Positions 34,755-49,700 of a DNA stretch of 64,000 nt are shown here, piece by piece. Under the pieces are notes generated by a model. That model was not told the origin of the DNA and made no database searches. It saw nothing but the letters and a program-made list of their open reading frames with translations. Origin of the DNA: Cinnamomum chago (Eukaryota > Streptophyta > Magnoliopsida > Laurales > Lauraceae); contig CP142453.1 in the NCBI GenBank assembly GCA_038049695.1, forward strand, positions 36,679,501 to 36,743,500, written 5' to 3'. The translations under genes were made by a program, and so were the position numbers. The first letter of the stretch is position 1, and every line of letters starts with the position of its first letter.

Positions 34755-37700
34755 CTGAAAAGGGCATCAAAGAAGTATTGACAGTCAATATCCACACTCA
34801 CTATATTAACTGAGAAAGAATCATTTCAATATGAGATGACGGTTTGAGCAAATCAGATATGTGTTATATCAAGAAAGCAGCATAGTATGTACATGACAGA
34901 ATCTTGTAGCTCCAAAATTAGGCATTGAGATATTTCAGAAGGTTTGCATGACCCAAATCACAAGCAGATAGAATAAGCATTGGGGGCAAACCGTATTAGA
35001 TGGGATACTGTTCTTCTGCCTTTCCTACTCTGACTCAATGACAACTCCAAAACCCTGCCGGTTTGGGAAGGACAAGTCAGAAAATTAGTGTCCGCTTAAT
35101 GCGGCTTCTGATTTCCATGCTGCTCCCAAATGCAACGGAATGGATGACCATCCATTGTGCTAACATATTCAAATTGTTTAAGATAAGCCAATTAGGGAGT
35201 ACACCTTTTGGCAATAAACTAATCCCACATGTTCATAGGTATCAGGTCTCTGCATTTATAAGCTGATATTCTCTTCTTTATTTTGAAACAGCAACAACCA
35301 ACAATATGTAAAGCTAACAGATCTTCCATTCTGGTTTTTTTTTTTTGGTCTTTTGTCTTTTTAAAGGTCAATCCATGGTAGGTCCATCAGATAATGATAT
35401 GGATCACCAAACCATGGCCCCACATGTACAAAGATTAAGGAAACTCTGCTTCTATTAAATTTATGCTGCAGAATCTAAATTGCTGTACGCAACAAAGATA
35501 TTTATGCTTTGGTGTGATCAAACCATGAGCAATGAAAAAGTAAAAATAAAAACGAGTAGAAAATATAATGAGTGCCTCAAACAAACACATTAGCCATTCC
35601 CTTCATTTTCTTTTCTGTAAGTAGCATATAAAAATTCCTTACATTTTCATTAACTATTTTTAAACAAGACACCATCAATTTTGCATATGAAATTATTGAG
35701 AAATAGGTATTCCTCAATGTTCCTTTCCTTTCATTGATGCAAATTCATTGAGACAAAATGAGGGTACTATCTGCTCTCTTACATAGTGCAATATGTTAGA
35801 TCTCCTAAAATATCTTGAGCTTGAACCTATAATCTGCGCATGAAAAATCAAGTCCGTGCATGGCTTGTTATCAATACTAGTGAATGCTTTAGAGAAACTC
35901 ACCACAGTACCAAAGCATTGACAACATAGAGAGTAGAGATCAAAAGGTAAATAGGCACCAACTGGTTGGAGGACTGACCAATATACAACATATCAAACTA
36001 GAATATGAAATTTGAACAATATACAATGTATCAAACTAGAACATGAAACTTGAAGTGTAAAGGGACTGTTTGTTTACAAGAACAGAAAACCTTGCATTTC
36101 CCTCAAATCATTACATTTCTTGCTTAATTCTTTTGAATGTGGAGATAAAATATTTGTTAAGATGTGAAGTGATGATCCAATCCATAGCCTTGGAGGAACT
36201 AAAGGCCCTGCACCTATGAGACCAACCCTTTTAGGTTTTTGTGCCTAGTGCAAGTTCAGCTCAGTCATACATTGCTACATCTTAGAGTTCTAATTGCCAT
36301 CCCAGTTGTCAATAGTTTCACATAGTTCAAGAGTTCTTGTCATCAAATTGACCATTTCAATGGTCCTAGCTGTTATTCTATGTCAAGAAAGAGAACCCCA
36401 ATTTCTAATAATGTTTAAATTAGGGAAGTTTCTAATCTGGTTAACTAATCTTGTAAGAGATTTTCCATCCTTAGCACAGAACTCAGAAAAATTGTCGACG
36501 TGTTTTTCATCACATCACCCTAATGGAACAATTCACAATTCAGTTACTTTTCAGAGATCTGGATGTCTCCCTATATTTTGGTCAATGATATGAAATCACC
36601 ATAACTTAGAAGTCCATGTCTTCAAATTGTTAGTTCCAAGAGCCCTAGCTTTTCTTTTATGTCATGAAAGTCAAAGGCCCAAGTTATTGTGAGTTTTAAT
36701 AGTGTTTACACTAGGAAACTCTCTAAGGTGGATGACTAATCTTTAAAGGGATTCTCCATCCCTTCACACGATAATAAAAAAAATAAAAAATTGTCTATGT
36801 ATTTGTAATCATAAGACCCTAAGGGAAAAAACTCAATTACTTCTTCAAAAAACATGAATTTTCTCCCTCTATTTTGGTGATGGTACGAAGTCATCATCCT
36901 CTCTCCTGGTTAGAAATTATGGGGGCCTACTCATGATGGAGAATACTTGAGTGTGATTCCAAGGGCTTCTCCGCATCAAATGAGATGCTTACATGGCTAA
37001 AAATCGCAGTTGCGGTTGCGGTTGCCATCGCAGTAGACCCTGAAAACTGTTATGACGCTGCACCGCGTCTCAGTTTGTGATTATTGCGGTGCAAAATTTT
37101 ATTTTACCCCAAAAAAATCAGAAAAGAATATCCAAAAAATCCAAAATATTATAAAGTGATAGAAAACAATGTCTTTATTCCATTAGTAAACACTAATAAA
37201 GCAAAATATCAACCCTCCTAAGTCATAATATCTAGTATCGTTGTTTGATCTGAAACTTGTAAAGTCTGTTTTGAATTAAATAGATTTACATATATATATA
37301 TATATATTAAAACAAGTTGAAATATCACAAATTTTATATTATGCATTGCAACCATAATTTTGAACTTACCATTAGTGTTAAACAGTCAAGAAACTAGTAC
37401 TAGTAATATAGTTCTCAATTACCAAGTAAGTTGAGAGTGAATATCAATTTTTAAGTAACATTTACAATGACACCAAGATGAATTAATTAATGAAAGTAGT
37501 AGAGCATGGACATAGGGGTATTGTGGTTGAGAGAAGACGCCTACATATGAGAATCCACCAAAATCTTGCAAATCATTTGAATTTTTGTGAAAAAAAGAGG
37601 CTTGGGAAGCTCTATCACAGTCTCAGGAAGCTCCAAAGATGGTTTTAGAAAGAAAGAAGTGAAAGAAAGAAAGGGAAAGAAAGTTAAAAATAAAAAATAA

Positions 37701-40700
37701 AAATGCCCAGCCGATATTTTGACTATTATTTTCAAAATATCAGCCATTATGACTGTTATATTCAAAATAACAGCCGTTATGGAACGATTTTTTCACTTTT
37801 TTGATACCATGACCATTATACTGAAAAAAATGTAACAGCATAGGCCACCATTTCATAACGGCAGTTTTTTTTAACCAAAGATGCTTATCCATTTAACTGT
37901 AACGATGCATGAACTCCAGTGAAACAAAACTTACTCACCAGGTCTACAGTGACTCTGACTCGACTCAAGTAAATAAAATAAAATAAAACAAGAAATTCAT
38001 TTTAAATAGAGGGGGACAGGGGGGGGGAGGAGGAGGAAAGGAAGGGGGGGCGGGTATTATAAAGGTGTACATTATGGAGAGACAGAAGGCTAGAAGCAAG
38101 GAGACAGAAGTCCCACCTGTATACCAAGTGGTCTTGATCAGAATTAGCCATTGGGTAGATCTGATCCTATTTTTTTTCAATTTTCTGTAATGTCGATGCG
38201 ATGGTGGCCTTTTTGTTGCTCTCTATTTTTTCTTTCCTTGATTTGTTCTAGTGTTTCTCACCCCTCCAGAGAGAGAGGGAGGGAGGGAGGGGGGTTTGGA
38301 GAACGGAAGAATGTGTGTTATTTAGGATAAATCTCCTTTGTGATGTTTTTTGTTATGACATCATATTAGTCATACAAGAAGGCAACTGATTAGTTGTAAC
38401 TTGGAAAAAAGATTTTGCGTCATATAGGTTAAAAACTAACTATAAAGGCTGAAAAATTAGGTATGTTTATTTGATTTTAAAATTAAGTATAAATATTGAA
38501 TAAGCATGTTCATTTGATTGAAAATTAACTACAAATATTGAACATGCATGTTCATTTCATTGAAAATTGACTAGAGACTTGCATTTCTGTGCAAGACCCT
38601 ACATGTTACATCAATAATTTAAGAGACTCCCCTTTTTACGGTAAATCATTATTAGATACAATGCAGTACTGAAATCTCTTACTCATATTACAGACTGGCC
38701 AGGCATCTTTTAGGACCGTGACAAGATCGTACTGTAAAGATGCTGCAGTTGTTCTCCTGGTTTATAATATTACCAGGTACTGTCCATGTTTGAACTGTTT
38801 TGGTCAAGTACATTAATGAAATCTTGTGTGAAAAAGTACTATTATTATATAAGTTCATTAAAATGAGGAAGCAAGTACAAAAAAAGTATGGCTTTTTCAT
38901 TAAGGTTTGTCCTGCGGGTCTTTGTTGTTTGGTTGTTTTCCACATCCCTCTTTACATTGAATTAGAGGGGTACATAACTTCAACTGCTGAATGGAAAAAT
39001 ATATATATTTTTTTGAAAGGTTTGATTTTTTTTAAAAGGTTTACATTTTTTTATTTTTTTTTTGACAGGTTGATTGGAAAACATTTCTCACCATTGGATG
39101 CAGTTATTGGCCTATTGCCTAAATTGGATTGGGTTTTTTCAAGATGTGGTGGAAATGGAAAAGGATGTTAATGTTTTTATTAGGAATACCCATAGCAAAG
39201 GTGCATAGGTGATGTAGGCTGAGCCCATCACCGTGGGCTTCAAGGCCATGACTCCTACTCATACACCCATAGTTTTATATGTTGCATATCAGCTGATACT
39301 TATGGTATCTTGACAAGTCGGCCATGTGCGACACGTGGACTGCATGTGTAGCATCCACTGTAAATAAATATTGCCAATATAGTCAATTATACCGGTCTAT
39401 ATGATTGATTCACAGAGTAAGTTTACCTTTTGGGTAAAAAAATGCATTTCAAGATGGTGCACAATAGGCAAAAAAGGATGTAATTGTTACCAGAACTACC
39501 CATGGTAGAGAAGGCAGAGGTGATGCAGGTTAAGCGCATCATATTGTGTCTCAAGGTCCATTTGCCATGCCTTGGCTCATGCCACACCCCAGCCAGGCGG
39601 CACATGTACACTTGGAGGCCCAAGGCCATGGTTGTGCACCTGTTGTTTTCAATTTTAGCTGATACATTACTTACCTGTAAATGCATATGGTTTATTGACT
39701 AGCAGATATGAGGTACAAGTAATACACATTAACCACGTGTATTGGACATAAAAGATACATAACACCAGCCACCAATAAAGCCAGTGACTGTATCGGCTGA
39801 TATGTTCGAATGTATAAATTTAAAGATGCTTCGGAAAGGTATCGAGAAACCACGGCTTACAAGGAACCAAGCACTTAAATCTTTTAGCTGAACACTGTTG
39901 GTAAATAAGTTGTTCTTTATTTTTATGCCTATAATTGGCGTCTTTTTTTTCCATGTGGACCCACTTATATCCAATCCTTTCACTCAATGTTTTGAAAAGG
40001 GAGAGGCGCATCAAGAGGCTAAGGTCTCCTGGGGCATAGGCGCTAAGGCGCGAGGCGAGGGTCAGGCTTCATTGAAGCGATGCGTACATTGTAGATGAAA
40101 AATACATATTTTGGTTTAGACAGATAATTCAAAATTCAACATTGGCAAAGTGAAAATAATTCACAAATTATAACAAAAAAGGCAAGGAATATTAGAAGAA
40201 TTCTAAAAGTCATAAAAGCATCCATCACTCTAAATGCTAAACATTCAACAAAAGTACAAAAAAACATCAAACAAGCCATACAAAAATACCCCTCAACAAA
40301 GAAGCGATACACTAACACGATACTGACCAACAATGGGAAAAGACCAATTCAATTCAAAGGTTTCTCCTCAAACCTTGAACGCCACAAATGGGTAAAAACA
40401 ACAAAAAGATGTCCAGCAGTACAAAAAAAAAAAACCCCAGAAAGGGGGCAGCAGTAAAAAAAAAAAAAAAAACCTCTGAGAAAAAAAAATGGGCAGGAGC
40501 AGCACCATCTGAGAAAAAAAAAAAAAAAAGGTACCTGATGTGTAGATCTACTCTCCACAAGCATGCAGACGAAAACAGATTCGAAATCTGATGACAGACG
40601 ACTCCAATAACGCGAAAAAATAGCTGGGCCCTCAATCTGGTCAAATCTTCCTTGATCAATCTGCAGTGCTGCTGCTATTTTCTGGGCCTGAGAAGGAGGC

Positions 40701-43700
40701 GATGCTGCTGTAGTGCTGCTGCTTCTCTTGGTCAATGATGACAGGAGTCGGTGGAGAACTGGAGATGACTGGAGGAGACCAGGTATGCTTTGCTGCTGCT
40801 GCTCCTCTTCTTCTTCGGTCGATGCTGATGCAGCTTTTTTTTTCTGTGTCGATGGAAACAAAGGTTAGGGCCCTATTGCCTTCACTACTCTTCTTCTTCT
40901 TCTCCTTCTCCTTCTTCATTCGATGCCTGCTGCAGCATTTTTTTTTTTTTTTCCGATGGAAACAAAGATTAGGGCTTTTGGTGCCCTTTAAAGAGTAAAA
41001 ATAAATTACATTTAGCCCCCTTAACAGTTTTTATTTTATTTTAAGACATAAAAAATTACGTTTAGCCCCTTAAAGTTTTTTCCTAATTTTAATCCAACCA
41101 CATGAATGTGAAGAAGCTCTTGCTTCGTGAGCCTTGCGCCTGGAGCCAAGGAGCGCGCCGAGACTGTGCCTCATTGAAAGCACCTTGCTTTGAGGTATTA
41201 GAGGCGCAACAATGGGACTTCGTTGAGCCTTGCGCCTAGGCGCGCCTTTGACAACCCTACTTTCACTAACATCTACCCCTTTGAATTGGCACTCATACTA
41301 GTTTAGCATTGAGCTAGGCATTAGTCAAGTGTTGGATTCCATCATAATAAATTTGCATGATGTGTAGCAATTAATGGGGCTCATCTATTAGTGGTTTAGG
41401 CGTTACATCAAAATACTCTGTGTTATAATGCATCAAAACCTAATAATCTTTGTGGTTTAGGTCTCTGAAAAGGTTGGTCCATTTGTATATAGTGCTGAAA
41501 GAACAGAACAATTTTGCATATACTATATTTCCTCATTATTATTCATTTTCAAGAGGGAAACTCTTAACATTAAAAGCTGGTAGGAAGTTTGAAGGTGGCA
41601 TGCGGATTCTAAGTCGATGATCACACTTGTTAGTAATAAGTGTGATCTTACTAAAGGAAGGAATGTGTGCACCGAGGAGGGTCAAGAATTTGCCAATTGA
41701 CATAGGCTTGGCTCAAAAGCTTCAGGAATGACTAGTGAGAATGTCGAGGAGGTGATGACCCTTTAAACTATCCAATTGCCAAGGAATCATGGTTTTATTT
41801 ATTGATTCTAATTTAAAGCTTTGGTTGTCTTCTCGTTCCATGAAAACCTTTTTAGGTATTTGAAAGTTTGACAAAAGAAATTTATGAGAGGATACAAGAA
41901 GGGGAGCTTGATGCTCTGATGAGGTTAGCTTTCTTTTTCTTCACTCTTGTGCATGTGGTATTTTGTTTTTCTCTTGTCTTTGTTTAAGAAACTCTTTCCA
42001 TTAAACATGTGTGTGTTAACACATTGCTATTGCTTGCCTTTGGAATAGACTAATTGCTAGCTTCGGACTATAAACCACCAGGAAGAATACGTTCAAATCA
42101 ATACAATTGCTGACACTATAGTTACCCTTGTTGGTCCATTAAAGTGATATAAGGTTGTGACATAGATTCCTCCATACTTATTAAGGTGATATAAGGCCGA
42201 CCACCCAACTGGGTTGTCCAATGTGGTCAATACACTATCTCTAGTCTAGGGTCATCTTATTCCCTCAACATTTGATCCCAGAGACATGTGAGTGTATTTA
42301 CATTTGATCACATTGACCACCCAATTGTGTAGTCGGCCTTGTATCATCTTAATAATAATGGAAGGAATATAGGTCACTACCCTATATAACTTTAATGGAC
42401 CAACAAGCATGACTACAATGTCAGCAGTCATATCGTTTTGAAAGGTGTTCTTCCTAGTGGCTTTTAGTCTAAAGCTAGCAATTAGGTTATTCCAAAGGCG
42501 AGCAATAACAAGGTGTTCACACACATTTTTAATGGAAAGACTTTCCTAAACAAAGACGAGAGACAAACAAAATACCACATGCATGAGATAGATGAAAAAG
42601 GAAGCTAACCTCATCAGTAGCATCAAGTTCTTCTTGTTTCCTCTCATAAATTTCTTTCGTCATGCTTTAAAATACCTAAAAAGGTTTTCATGTAATGAGA
42701 AGAAAACCAAAGCTAAAATTTAGAATCCATAAATAAAACCATAACTCATTGGCAATTGGATAGTTCAAAGGGTCATCACCTCATATCTCACTAGTCATTC
42801 CTAAGCTTTTGTGGAGCTAAGCCCATGCTCATTGGAAATTTTTTTGACGACCCTCCTCGGTGTAAACATTCATTCCTTTAGTAAGATTACACTTGTTACC
42901 AACAAGTGTGATCATCAACTTAGAATCCGCATGCCGCCTTTAAACTTCTAATCAGCTTTCAATGTTGAGAGTTTCTCTCGTGAAAATGAAGAATAACAAA
43001 AAGGAAATATAGTATATGCAACATTGATTTGTTCTTTCAACACTATCTGTACATATGGATCAACCATTTTAGAGACCTAAACCACAAAGATTATTAGGTT
43101 TTGATGCAATATAACACAGAGAGTATCATGATGTAAGGCCTAAACAATTGGAGCAACGATGGAAAAAAAAGGATGGGAACGGGTTTCCAGCTTCAGCGAG
43201 AGAGATGTCTCTGTTGCTGTTGTAGAGAGAGAGGTTCTGCTACTGGCCTATTGTTGTTGCAGTGTTGCTGCTTTATTGCTATGTTGTTGTTGCTGCAGTG
43301 CTCCTTGTACGCAGGTCTTCTTCTCTTTTCTTCTTTTCTTTTTTTTTTTACTTTCTCTTCCTCTCTTTTTCCAGTCGGCTGGGGCTGGAGTGGACTTTCC
43401 TTTTTTTTTTTTTTACTTTTTTTTTACAATTTCTTGGGTATTGCTGTGGATGGATCCCGACTTGGCTGAGTCCCATGTGACTCAGCTGCGTCGGGCGAGT
43501 CGACTCAAACTTGGCCCTAGCAGAATCGGGTCCCAAGTCTAGTTTTTTAAAGCATGTTCCTCACCTCTTGAGGATTTCACAGATATTTCAGTTTTTCATC
43601 AAAATTCACAGGGTTCAATAGAATTTTCTAAATGGAACATGCATAGCACATAAAAAGCCATACATCACATTCTGACCTGACCCCAGCTAACTACACCTAA

Positions 43701-46700
43701 AAGATATTTTAGGACATATAAAATCCATGATAAACAGATACTTCAACAAAAGTGATGTCTCTTTTCTATCATGTTACACATTTCGATTTTATGTGCAAAG
43801 GCCACATCCTTGCTACCCCCATGGCATGTCCTGGTCGTATCTGGGACTCATAGCATAGAATGTACATATAAAATCGCATAGATAAAAGCCAAAAAGAAGT
43901 GGCCATCAAAAGGGAGTACTTTGGCATTTACATGTCAACTTTATGAGTTACGTTTCCTAAATATAGGTACAACTATAAAGTGTGGCAAGGATTGGATAGA
44001 GTGGATCCTCTAAATCCCTAATTCCCAGTATACAAATATGGTTGTTACTACTCATAAGTATAGCCATGATAAAAAACAGTTGCAAAGAATAATGGCATCT
44101 AGGAGTTGTAAGCTATAGAACTAAAAATCAAGTTTAAAGTTTAAGTTTTAATTAATAAGGGGTTTCTTATCTTTACCCTCACCAAGTATCCATGACACTG
44201 ATCTGATTCCTTGGGAGATCCAAAAGGGAAGGTCATGCTGAATGCACAAAAGTAGGTGTTTTCTAGAGAATACAGGGATGTCTCCATGGATAGGACTCCC
44301 GCTCACATCATACCTCGCAGGGATTGATCCCTGGTCTGATAGCTTTAGATAATCCCCCTTTGCCACTAGGCCAAGTAATTAAAAAAAGTAAGCGTTTTCT
44401 ATGCTTCGCAGAAAAATGCACGGGCCAAGTAGTTGTTTGTTATTTCATCTATATCCTATTATAAGAAGTGTTCAATTAGTTAGTCTTAATTAGAATAAGT
44501 TGTATATAGAAGTCTTTTAGGTCCAACTAGAAATCCAAGTTGTGTTGAGAGTTTAAATTAGAAAATTTTCACATGGACAAGAATTAGTTGACCAAGAGTC
44601 ATAAGAGTTCAATTGATGCTTATTCTGCGGGAAATCATTTGCATGTTCTATAGGTGTGGCGTTATAACATAGTTTCTTCCCAGTGTGGCTCCAAAATATC
44701 CTATAGCAGGTTGAAGACCAAAGTGAGATTCCTAAGAATCTCATCCTGGATAGTATCAGCCAGGGTAAGTTCACTGAGGTTTTCTCATTCCGTGCATCAC
44801 TGTGCTTAAATTCTTACTAGTAAGAAAAGATGGAAATCTATTCTGAAATATATAAGATAAAAATCAAAATTTATTCACTTTGAAAAAAGAAAAAAAAATA
44901 AAAAGATGACCCCCTTGACAAGATATTCCAAAAACATAAATCATCCTTGGAAACTATTTGGACAAACATCAAACCAGAGACAAAACAATTGAGCTCTGGA
45001 AGGTTATTTGGACAAACATCAAACAATTGAGCTCAGGAAGGGTTACAACTTCAATCACATAAAACATCCTGTAAGTTGTATGAGATTGAAGTAGTTACAG
45101 CTTACAGGACGTGTAATCCTGAAAATGCCCACTAGAGAAACAATCTCATACAAACAAGAATCTTTTGTTCCAAAATATACAATGATCGTATATTTTCACC
45201 TCCTTTTAAACACACAAGCCTACTAAATATAACCATTTTATTCCAAATAGGAAAAAAAGAGCAATGGCACAACTCATGCAATTGACATCCTTGAATTGAG
45301 ATATGGGTCAGTCAACTCACTTGGTGGGTCGCATCTCAGCCATTGTCAAAAGCTGCATTATTCCTTCTGGATTAGAGAAAATTTGCCTTCAAGTTTGTAA
45401 GCGGTGCCATTGTCCTCCTGGTTTGAACACTAGGCAAACAAGGGCTCAGCACTGCAGTTGCCTTTCTAATAAATATTTCACCATAGACGGTAATAGGATC
45501 CCATTTCCAACAGTTTAGTTTCAACTGCGGTCATTGGTAAATGAATGATTTAAGCATGGGCACCATCGAATGACCGAATTTCTCCATATAAGCCATTAAA
45601 TTGCTTGGTTAAATATTTATTTCCAACTGACAATTGGGATCAAACGTGTTCCCAACCAACCACAAGATTCATTGTCAACGCTGCCTTTCTAATAAATATT
45701 TCTCCATAGATGGTAATAGGATCTCATCTCCAATAGTTTAGATTGGATTGCAGGCATTGGTGAATGAACGATTTAAGCATAGGCACTGTAGAATGGTTGA
45801 ATTTCCTCCATGTAAGCCATTAAATTGCTTGGTCAAACATTTGCTTCCAACTAACCATTGGGATCAAAGGTGTTCCCACCCGACCACTAGATTCATTGTC
45901 AGCATCAGCAGAACTAGTGGGCGCCAGGGGGTGGCCGTGGTCACCCAAAATTTTTCTAGAAACCCTCTGTATTCTCTGAAAATTTATGTATATTTTACAT
46001 ATGCACCCCCACTTCCCTGCACCCTGCCCCCTCCCTCCCTCCCCCTCTCCAAGAAAAATCTCCTGGGTTCGCCGCTGATTGTCAACCATGATGTCTGTCA
46101 TTGTAGATTGGATGTCACATTGTCACTCTTAATTTCCAGCAATAAAATCAATCGCTATTCACTTCCGATGGCAATATGAATCTCAATATGCTGATTAGTA
46201 GATTGCAATAAGATGACAATTTCTGAGGATAGATCGTTGATCACATGATCTTCATAAGAATCCTTTATTGGCCTTTAAGGAAGATCATATGTAGAATTTT
46301 CTTCCTATAAGTCTTCCATCCGATTTACTTTGTAATGTAATATATATGTACCTAAAGCTTAATCTTCTAATGCGAGATTAACCACATGAATACTATTCGT
46401 GCTATTTCCTGAGATTTCATTCTGCTGAGTTCCTTTAACTTGGAATGCAATCCTGCTATAAAAATTCAGAACCTATTAGTCTATTTAAGAATTGACAAAT
46501 GTCATCTTGAGTGCCATTATTCAGTTACATGTTTCTTGCAACCATCGAGCTAAATACCTATATTAATTCTAACTGTTCTAAGGACAAATTCGTGCTTTGA
46601 CCAACATTTTCTTATGAGTCATTTTTCTTGACAACCTGGTGGGATCAAAACTCTCTCTACTACCAACTGATGCAATTGAAAGGCCAAACAGCCTACATGA

Positions 46701-49700
46701 GGATATTATTCTCGATTGTATGATCAAACTCCACAAAACATACAAATGAGACAACCTGAATAGGTAGACCTCTCCAAGATCCATCTTGAACGGTCACATG
46801 ACCAACCTTTCTACAAGGCACACCCAACTAGAGAAACAGTTTCACAAAGAAAATCTTATTCCAAAATCTGCAATGATTGGAAATTTGTACACCTTTTATA
46901 AAAAACACAAGCCTACTACATATAAGCATTCTATTCTAAATAGAGAAACTCAATCCTAGTTGTAGAAGAAAGTAGCAAGATTAGTTTCTTAAAAGAGTGC
47001 TATCCAGGAGGAAAAAAAAAAAAACAATGGAAATAATCAGAGAATCCATGAGATTTAAAACTTTTGAACTCAAGCAATTGTTATCTTTGGATTGATATAT
47101 CAGATATTGGTCAGTCAACCTTTGGTGGATCCCATATCAGCCCTGGTCCAAGGAATTCATCAGAGGTGAGGTCAATGCTTCAGGAATCTCTGTAAAACAA
47201 ACAATGGCTTCCACCCTCTTCATATATACACTGAATCATTTAGCAATTGCATTTTTTTTGTAATTGCTGGTCAAATTTATAGAATACTAACTTCCGGATT
47301 GGGCACATATTCCTTTGAGATGGTCGACTATGATTCCCAGATATGGCATGAATACGGTAGGGAGACGCCATGGACATGGTATGGACACAGATTTTACACA
47401 TAAAATGTGAAGTAACGGATATGACACAACAAGATACATTGTCCATTTTGAAGTATATGTGCATCATAGGTGGTCTATAAGGATCTGTGCATGAAGGTTT
47501 TCTATGACAAAATAAAAAAATTTGATTCATTTTCAATAAGGCCTTGATGTGCACCTTTGCGGCTTTTACTTCCTAGTTAAATATTAAAACTTGTACTGTT
47601 TACCCGATTATGCATATAGTAATAAGACTTTACGTCTGACAACATTTTTTACTTACCATCACCAACACATCACACATCAAAATGAAGTAAAAAATTGCAT
47701 TGGAGTGACGACCAAATGGCAGATTGCACTCATCCATAAGCTAGTTACTGATACAAAGGGTAAATAAATGTAACCCACATAAAAAAATAAAAAATAAAAA
47801 ACCTGAAAAATTGGGACCAAATGCAGTACAAGATTTGAGTACCATCAAAGACAGACGGTGTGTTTGGTTGGGCTTCTTAAAAGTAAAAAAGTACATTCTG
47901 AAAAGTAGTAGTTTTGAGAAGTTACTTATTCAAAATAACTTTTTGGAAAAATAGGAAGTTTGGTTTAACGCAAGTTTCGTGCTTGCTCTTGGGGGCAACC
48001 AAGGTTGTTTGGTTAACACATAAAAAGTAAAAAGTTTTTAGCATATCATCATCACCACCACCACCACCACCACCATCATCATCAAAGCCCTACCCTAACT
48101 CCGCCTATTTAAACTTTGCTAGTTTTTACTGCCGGTCCCAAGCCCGGTAAAGGATGGGGGTTGCGCTAGGTAGGTGACAACAAATATTAAACTTTTGTCA
48201 CAACTCAAACATGAATTTTGAAAAACAACATTCCATAATCATGCTAAGGCTTCCCCGCTATAAGTGACACATTGCAGTGGCATTCATTTGTTATGAAAAG
48301 TACGAAAGGGTTTTGGGATCATGCTAGGGTTTTCCAAACTACAAGCGATGCACTGCAACGGTGCCTAGTTGCATTTAAAAGTAAGCAAGGGCTCCAGCAC
48401 CAATTTGAATGAGTGTGGATAAAGAAGTTAATTCAAAAGAAGAAGAAGATTCAACTTGCTACTTGGAATAGGCAAGGGCATGGAGTTGGTCGATAAAGCA
48501 AAGGAGCTCACTAATGGCAACATACTCTCCTACGGAGGAACGAACAATACCACAAATAGAGTAGGTATATGGTAATAGATAATGATGTGAAAGAAAAGAC
48601 TATTGGAGCAAAGAGATTGAGTGATAAAGTAACATCAATTAAACTAGTATTAGAGGAAAAATATAATACATATCATTAGTGCCTATGCACCCTAAGCTAG
48701 ATTGGATAAAGGTGTTAATAGAAAATCTTGAGAGGAAATGGATGGCTTAATATGAAAAATTCCAACTAGTGAAATGACTTTCCTAAGAGAGGACTTATAA
48801 GGGCATGTATGAAAGGACAGTAGAAGGTATGAAGGAGTGGATGGAAGACAAGGATTTATAGAAATGAGTGAGTTAGGAGACCTTCTAATAGCAAACACCT
48901 ACTTTGCAAAGAAAGACGGCATTTAACTACCAAGAAGAGTGGAACTAATAGGAGTTAAGACTTTTTCGTACCAAGAAAACATGACCAACTAGCTTGTAAT
49001 GACCATAAGGTTATTCTTGGAGAGAGTTTGACCACACAACATAGGATAGTGGTTTTAAATGTTTGCATTAGTAGTAGAAAGACATGGATTGTAGATAAAA
49101 AATGCTCTAAAACAAGGTAACAGGATTTGAAAGGAGAAAGGCAATAATATTTAAGCATAAAGTGATTGAGGGGGGAGAATGGAGAAACTATGGTGATTTA
49201 GAATCAAAGTAGCGATTGTATGAGAAGGAGTGCAGAGAAGCTGCTTAGAGAGTTGAAGGAGAATAGACTCTCTAATTTAAAAAAAAAAAAAAAAAAGCAC
49301 TTGGTAGTGGAATGTAGAGGTTCAAAAGAAGCTACGTGAGAGATAAGATATAGCTACAAGTTTGGCAGGGGACTAGGAATATGAAAATTATGAAATCTAT
49401 AAGTAAAGAAAAAATTTAAGAAAGAAGTAAGGGATGCAAAAGCCAAAAGCATATGATGACCTAAATAAGAATAAGTTGGGAATAAGAGAAGAAGAGATGT
49501 TTTCCAGCTTGCAAAGATAAGCAAAAAGGACAAGTAGAGACTTAAATCATGTCAAATGTATAAAGAGCGGCGACCAAAGGATTTTAGTGAGGGACAATGA
49601 TATTAAAGAAAAAAAAAAGGAGAAAATATTATTAACAAACTTTTAAATGAAGATTTTATAGGAGAATGGGAACGAGTGGATACCTCATCAGCAAGACATA

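Larger units (their letters stand above)
45125..47160. repeat. Diverged direct repeats about 1.7 kb apart
   Basis: 45125-45360 and 46825-47160 share CTAGAGAAACARTYTCA, TTCCAAAATMTRCAATGAT, ACACAAGCCTACTAMATATA and GGTCAGTCAAC…TTGGTGGRTC in order. The space between holds the tandem duplication at 45457-45905. This may be an old segmental duplication or the edges of a decayed element. Confidence 0.55.

Noticed and set aside
40349-40861. 170-codon minus-strand frame with poly-Glu/Gln
   Set aside because: It lies in low-complexity GCT, A and T tracts within a non-autonomous hAT element and has no domain.
43159-43542. 127-codon frame rich in Cys, Leu and Phe
   Set aside because: Composition follows the GTT/CTT-rich and T-rich DNA; overlapping frames are open as well, and the region is a repeat.
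48692-49158. Minus-strand frames of 67-68 codons
   Set aside because: They are antisense to the decayed RTE LINE on the plus strand.
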